From Acorus gramineus (taxonomy: Eukaryota; Streptophyta; Magnoliopsida; Acorales; Acoraceae), in contig JAUJYN010000030.1 in assembly GCA_030737835.1 (NCBI GenBank), positions 1,752,057-1,816,056 of the forward strand: a stretch of DNA of 64,000 nt, read 5' to 3'. Below the pieces are notes generated by a model. It was given only the letters and a program-made list of their open reading frames with translations. It had not been told where the DNA came from and did not search any database. The position numbers and the translations under genes were made by a program. Shown piece by piece: positions 60,878 through 64,000 of this stretch (positions within the stretch are counted from its first letter, which is position 1; each line of letters begins with the position of its first letter).

Positions 60878-62220
60878 TTATATGCATAGATCCGAACCTA
60901 TACTTGTTTTCATGTTTTTTTTTTAGAATTTCATCATAGATCCATATTAGTTGTTTATGCATATAATAGATCTATGATTTTCAAGGATTTTGGAATATGG
61001 TTTACTGGTTTCTTATTATATATGTTTTATAAATCCTTGAAGGTCTAGGGTTAAATATGAAAAGAGCCACCAATTCTCTCATGGACGGGCCCCTGTTGGA
61101 GCCGTCAACATGGTTCTGGACGGCTCCGTTATGAACTGTCAATTTCTGTAAAATCGGGTACCACCAGGTCCCATACTATTTGTGCACCTTGTGATTTAGT
61201 TGTATCTTTTCAGGAATGGTTAGGTTGCCTTAGACCTTCTGGATTGGTTTGCATGTCGTTGGACCAAAGGTGAGTGGGTCTAGTCTCTTATGTAGTTTTT
61301 GAAGGATTTTATCAATGATTTTTAATTGCTATTTTATGTATAACCTCGAGCATGTCATATTATATAGGCCGATGCCTTATTACGTATTGTGTTGATAATA
61401 TGTAACTTTTAAATCTGTCGCATGCATATGTTTTGGAATGAAAAATATGTGGTTAATCATGCATGCATTGCATCACCTAGATGGCGTAGCTTATGTGGCT
61501 CGGTCTAGGTGACTATGGTTTAGAATGGACCCAAGTCTAGGTGACACAATTTCCCGAGCGAAATCCTTATGGCTAGGTGCCATCGAGTACGGACATGCGT
61601 GTCCGTTGCATACATGCGGATCATGTATTTGGACATGATTTGATGTGACCATACATTTTGAAATGAGAATTTTATTACGTTCTGGTTATTGGAATATCAT
61701 TTTATTGAATTTGCAAATATCATTTTATTGTATATTGCAAATTGTTTCTTACGATATCTTATTAAAGATTATTATTTTACAATATACTGCATTATTGAGA
61801 CCCTAAGGTCCATTCACTGAGCGTGTGGTTGCTCACCCCTCTTTTTCCAACATTTCATATTTAAAAACTCAGATTGGTGGATCTCGTGTAGCTAGGAATG
61901 AGATTGTGGGTGCGAGAACGTTAGACTTGCTTGGTCAAAGGACTGATCAATTTCATTTGGCATGTAGTCGGCCCATCCTCCTAGTAACCAGTTTTGTATC
62001 AAGTTGTATATATTTTATGTGTAACTTATATCCAGAGTACTATGGAGTGTTATGGAGATCTTTAATGTTATATTATTATTAAAGATTGAAGTTCATTTTA
62101 ATATTATTCTTATGTTCTCTAGATAAAAGGAAAAATATAGAACTTTGAGATTTGAGGAATTAAGTTAATGCAACCGGATTTCACGCTTCAAAACGGGGTT
62201 GTGGATTCAGGGACGTTACA

Positions 62221-63485
62221 GAACCATTTGTTCTTGTTCTCTCTCCAAAGTTGCCTTATAGGGACAGTGAGGGGGGTGGACTCTGTATTCCATCCTTTAG
62301 GAGTCCGCCCCGCAATTGGCTTGCTGTTGCCCCTCTTCGTGGTGTTTGGGAGGTTGCTTCTTTGAGAAAGATCCTCCTTTTGGCGCTAGGGCGACGATCA
62401 TTGTAGTGGTGCACTTCCGTCTAATGAGGGAGGCATCCTCTTGTAAGGGAATATAGCCTTTGGCCCTGGAGAGGATGTCGGCCATGTCGACAGGGGACTT
62501 TCGGATGAGGGATTCATAGAAACTTCCTGACGCCAGAAGCCCCCAACAAAAGGGCATTGCTGCGGTCTATGTATCGCAACCGTCTACTTGGGTCATCTCT
62601 ACGGTGAAGTGCGTGAGGTAATCCTTCAGCCACTTGCCTTCGGTTTGTTTCATCCTGAACACGTTTGCGATGTCCCATTTTTGCTTGCAGTGGCAAATGT
62701 AATGTCCAATGAACGTTTTGCACAGGCCACAGAAGCTGTATGTAGAACCTGCGGGGATTTTTTGTAACCATGTGAGGGCTTGCCCGCCAAGACTTTGAGG
62801 GAACACCTTTCAGAGCAGGGCATCGTCTCCTGTCCCGAGGGACATGCATTGCTAGAACAAGAACATATGCTCCGTGTATCAGATTTCCCTTTGTAAAGTT
62901 TGAAATTTGGGGGTAAAAACTTGTCTGGTCATGGCGTGCGGAGAATGTCCGCTGAGAGTGGAGAGAGATGGATCAGGTCTGCGGATGAGCGCGGTCTCAT
63001 GGTGTGGAAATGCTGGTCCATTGCCTTCATTACGTCCTCCCTTAGCCTTGGGTCGTCTGACGTGGCCGCTTGGAGTTTGCGACCGCGTTTGATGAACCAG
63101 CGTGCTGTTCATCGGGAACATGATTGACAAGGGGATCCACGGGGATGCGGTCGCCACCCACGTGTTTGGGGTTTTCTTGGTTTGGTTGTTGGGCACCGCA
63201 GGGCGGCAGGTCCTGCTGCTCGCCTTTTTGCTCCAGAGGATTATCGAGCTGGTTGCGAAGACGCTCATTTTCGCGTCGCATTTCATCTATGGCGTGACGA
63301 AGCTCCTCTGCCTTGGCTTGGCGTTTGGCTTCTTGAAGTTTGGCCTCGTCTATGCGGTTCTGCGCATCGACATCGTCAGGCTGCTAGTTTGCCCCAGGAA
63401 CACTCCCTAGATCAGATGAGGAGTTCCGTTGTGTGAACTGGGTCATAAGCGGCGGAAGGGTCAGAAGATTTTTCTTGGGAGACAT
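62221..63485 (-). pseudogene. Tat-type Ty3/gypsy gag, N-terminal part (decayed)
   Basis: Minus strand from ATG at 63485 (MSPKKNLLTLPPLM), 69 bp from the LTR edge. A charged helical stretch follows (EELRHAIDEMRRENERLRNQ, coiled-coil-like), then the gag core with FPQSLGGQALTWLQKIP and RMKQTEGKWLKDYLTHF, and further on SPVDMADILSRAKGYIPLQE. An in-frame stop (GAN-stop-QPDD) and frame changes make it non-functional. It continues at 43630 across the inserted non-coding element. Confidence 0.8.
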
Positions 63486-63553
63486 GATCACGAATCGGGT
63501 TTGTGTTCTACACGCGTCCCCTACCTGGCGCACCAAGCTGGAGGGGCAGAAAA
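63486..63553 (-). other. Leader and primer-site-like sequence of the Tat element
   Basis: Minus strand after the LTR: TTTTCTGCCCCTCCAGC, then TGGTGCGCCAGG (63535-63524), then AGGGGACGCG up to the gag ATG. The TGG-GCGCCAGGTAGGGG arrangement is common just after the 5' LTR in plant Tat elements. Confidence 0.65.
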
Positions 63554-64000
63554 TGATGGTTTGGGTTCAGGTCGTCAGAATCCGTCCACTCCGCTTTTCC
63601 CGATGGCTTCCGCTGCGTTGCCGGTGATCCTCCACCTCAAGAATTGTCGAAAACAAGGTTGGGGGTGACTTGTGGAAGACCCTCCGACGCTCAAGTCAGT
63701 CAAATGCAAATTTAGGGTTGTTGAAAAAAGAATTTCACATAACTCAGTAGAGAGAATTTGTTCCCTATTTAAAGTACTGTCATGGATGCCCTAGAATCAA
63801 ATCAATTGTGAATCTCATTCCATCGGGTGGATGGGAGTGTCGGTATGTAAAACTTAGGGGTTCTGTGAACTTGGTCCTGGTCCATCTTGCGACTGATCAG
63901 ATCACCGCCCGTAGAGCCGTTTCTGAGCCGCCCGACTGCTTCTTAGAGAAGACGGGGTTTGTTTGTGATCGCCACCTGCTTTCTCAAAAAGCGGGAAAAG
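63554..64000 (-). mobile_element. Tat-type 5' LTR, partial
   Basis: On the plus strand it begins TGATGGTTTGGG, the reverse of the LTR 3' end. It matches 18405 onward for about 280 bp. On the minus strand ACTTTAAATAGGG (near 63755) is a TATA-like box followed by a CT-rich leader. From about 63838 (TGTCGGTATGTAAAAC) similarity fades. This may be U3 divergence or the start of another insertion that runs out of the window. Confidence 0.65.

Larger units (their letters stand above)
43631..62220 (+). mobile_element. Non-coding LARD-like LTR element with four nested solo LTRs, target duplication GAACC
   Basis: The left LTR (43631-52806) and right LTR (54190-62220) both start TGTAAC and end GTTACA. 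GAACC lies at 43626-43630 and 62221-62225. A primer-binding site and a purine tract bound a 1383-bp internal region with no gag or pol. Without the inserted solo LTRs the LTRs are about 2.7 and 2.1 kb. Long LTRs with a short non-coding interior make it a non-autonomous LARD-like element. It interrupts the Tat gag gene. Confidence 0.93.
54190..62220 (+). mobile_element. 3' LTR of the LARD-like element (in three pieces)
   Basis: Pieces are 54190-54346, 57596-58212 and 60878-62220. It has a TC microsatellite (57801-57830), the shared word TTCACTGAGCGTGTGG (61813-61828) and fewer CTAGGTGAC repeats than the 5' LTR. The first 160 bp differ from the 5' LTR by about 15 percent, while the last 390 bp are nearly identical. 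Confidence 0.9.
18405..64000 (-). mobile_element. Large, decayed Tat-type Ty3/gypsy element, host of the nested insertions (inferred)
   Basis: Remnants in a consistent minus-strand order suggest one element. They are a 5' LTR from 63554 rightward, a primer-site-like TGGTGCGCCAGG, gag (63485 to 62221, continued 43630 to about 43209), protease and the first part of RT (43207 to 42364), a 50-bp tandem array, an ORF on the opposite strand (23.2-23.7 kb) and a 3' LTR edge at 18405. Tat elements are known for tandem repeats and extra ORFs between pol and the 3' LTR. RT downstream of its first residues, RNase H and integrase are missing, apparently lost where the truncated chromovirus copy abuts the array at 38320. 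The two LTR pieces differ by about 16 percent over the first 90 bp, so separate elements remain possible. Confidence 0.5.

Overview
This is a transposon-rich nuclear segment of a flowering plant. The evidence is a two-exon SHAQKYF-type MYB-like gene, Ty3/gypsy and Ty1/copia LTR retrotransposons, a hAT MITE with an 8-bp target duplication, and a fragment of a plant BCS1-like AAA-ATPase. By my boundaries about 55 of 64 kb is retrotransposon. I could not place the species from sequence alone.

Layout. (1) 1-5367: the 3' part of a Ty3/gypsy chromovirus (RT, RNase H, integrase, chromodomain; broken by two stops and a frameshift) with its 3' LTR, inserted in the pol end of a Ty1/copia element. (2) 5453-10109: a recent 2.33-kb tandem duplication carrying the copia pol end, its 3' LTR and about 1.3 kb of flank. 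(3) 10225-10666: a hAT-type MITE. (4) 11129-13093: the only apparently intact host gene, a MYB-like transcription factor. (5) 13.1-18.4 kb: AT-rich spacer with a fold-back MITE, a BCS1-like pseudogene and a diverged 330-bp direct repeat. (6) 18405 to the window end: apparently one very old Tat-type Ty3/gypsy element on the minus strand. Its 3' LTR begins at 18405, gag lies at 62.2-63.5 and 43.2-43.6 kb, protease and the start of RT at 42.4-43.2 kb, and its 5' LTR starts at 63554. It is swollen by nested insertions.

The nested insertions are mainly LTRs of one chromovirus superfamily, 2.6-3.7 kb each. Nine are solo LTRs: 19161-22721, 24165-34594, 24700-28413, 28766-31825, 35393-38023, 44122-46957, 48778-52415, 54347-57595 and 58213-60877. 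Eight have perfect 5-bp target duplications immediately outside both termini; the ninth is offset by 4 bp. Two others (2690-5367, 39618-42363) are 3' LTRs still attached to pol. Four of the solo LTRs sit inside the LTRs of a non-coding, LARD-like element (43631-62220, target duplication GAACC). That element shares its polypurine-tract region and a 16-bp LTR word with the chromovirus, so it may be a parasite of it.

The most unusual signal is inside the chromovirus LTRs. All share a splice-site-like architecture: a donor, a very CpG-rich tract, TTGCAG followed by a 35-39-nt micro-exon and GTGAG, then a third acceptor followed by a short reading frame ending at the same stop. In most copies the micro-exon is exactly 36 nt and the terminal frame exactly 53 nt, and length changes in the better copies are multiples of three. 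This suggests a spliced, perhaps coding, leader inside the LTR. I found no ATG for it, so the coding part is a hypothesis.
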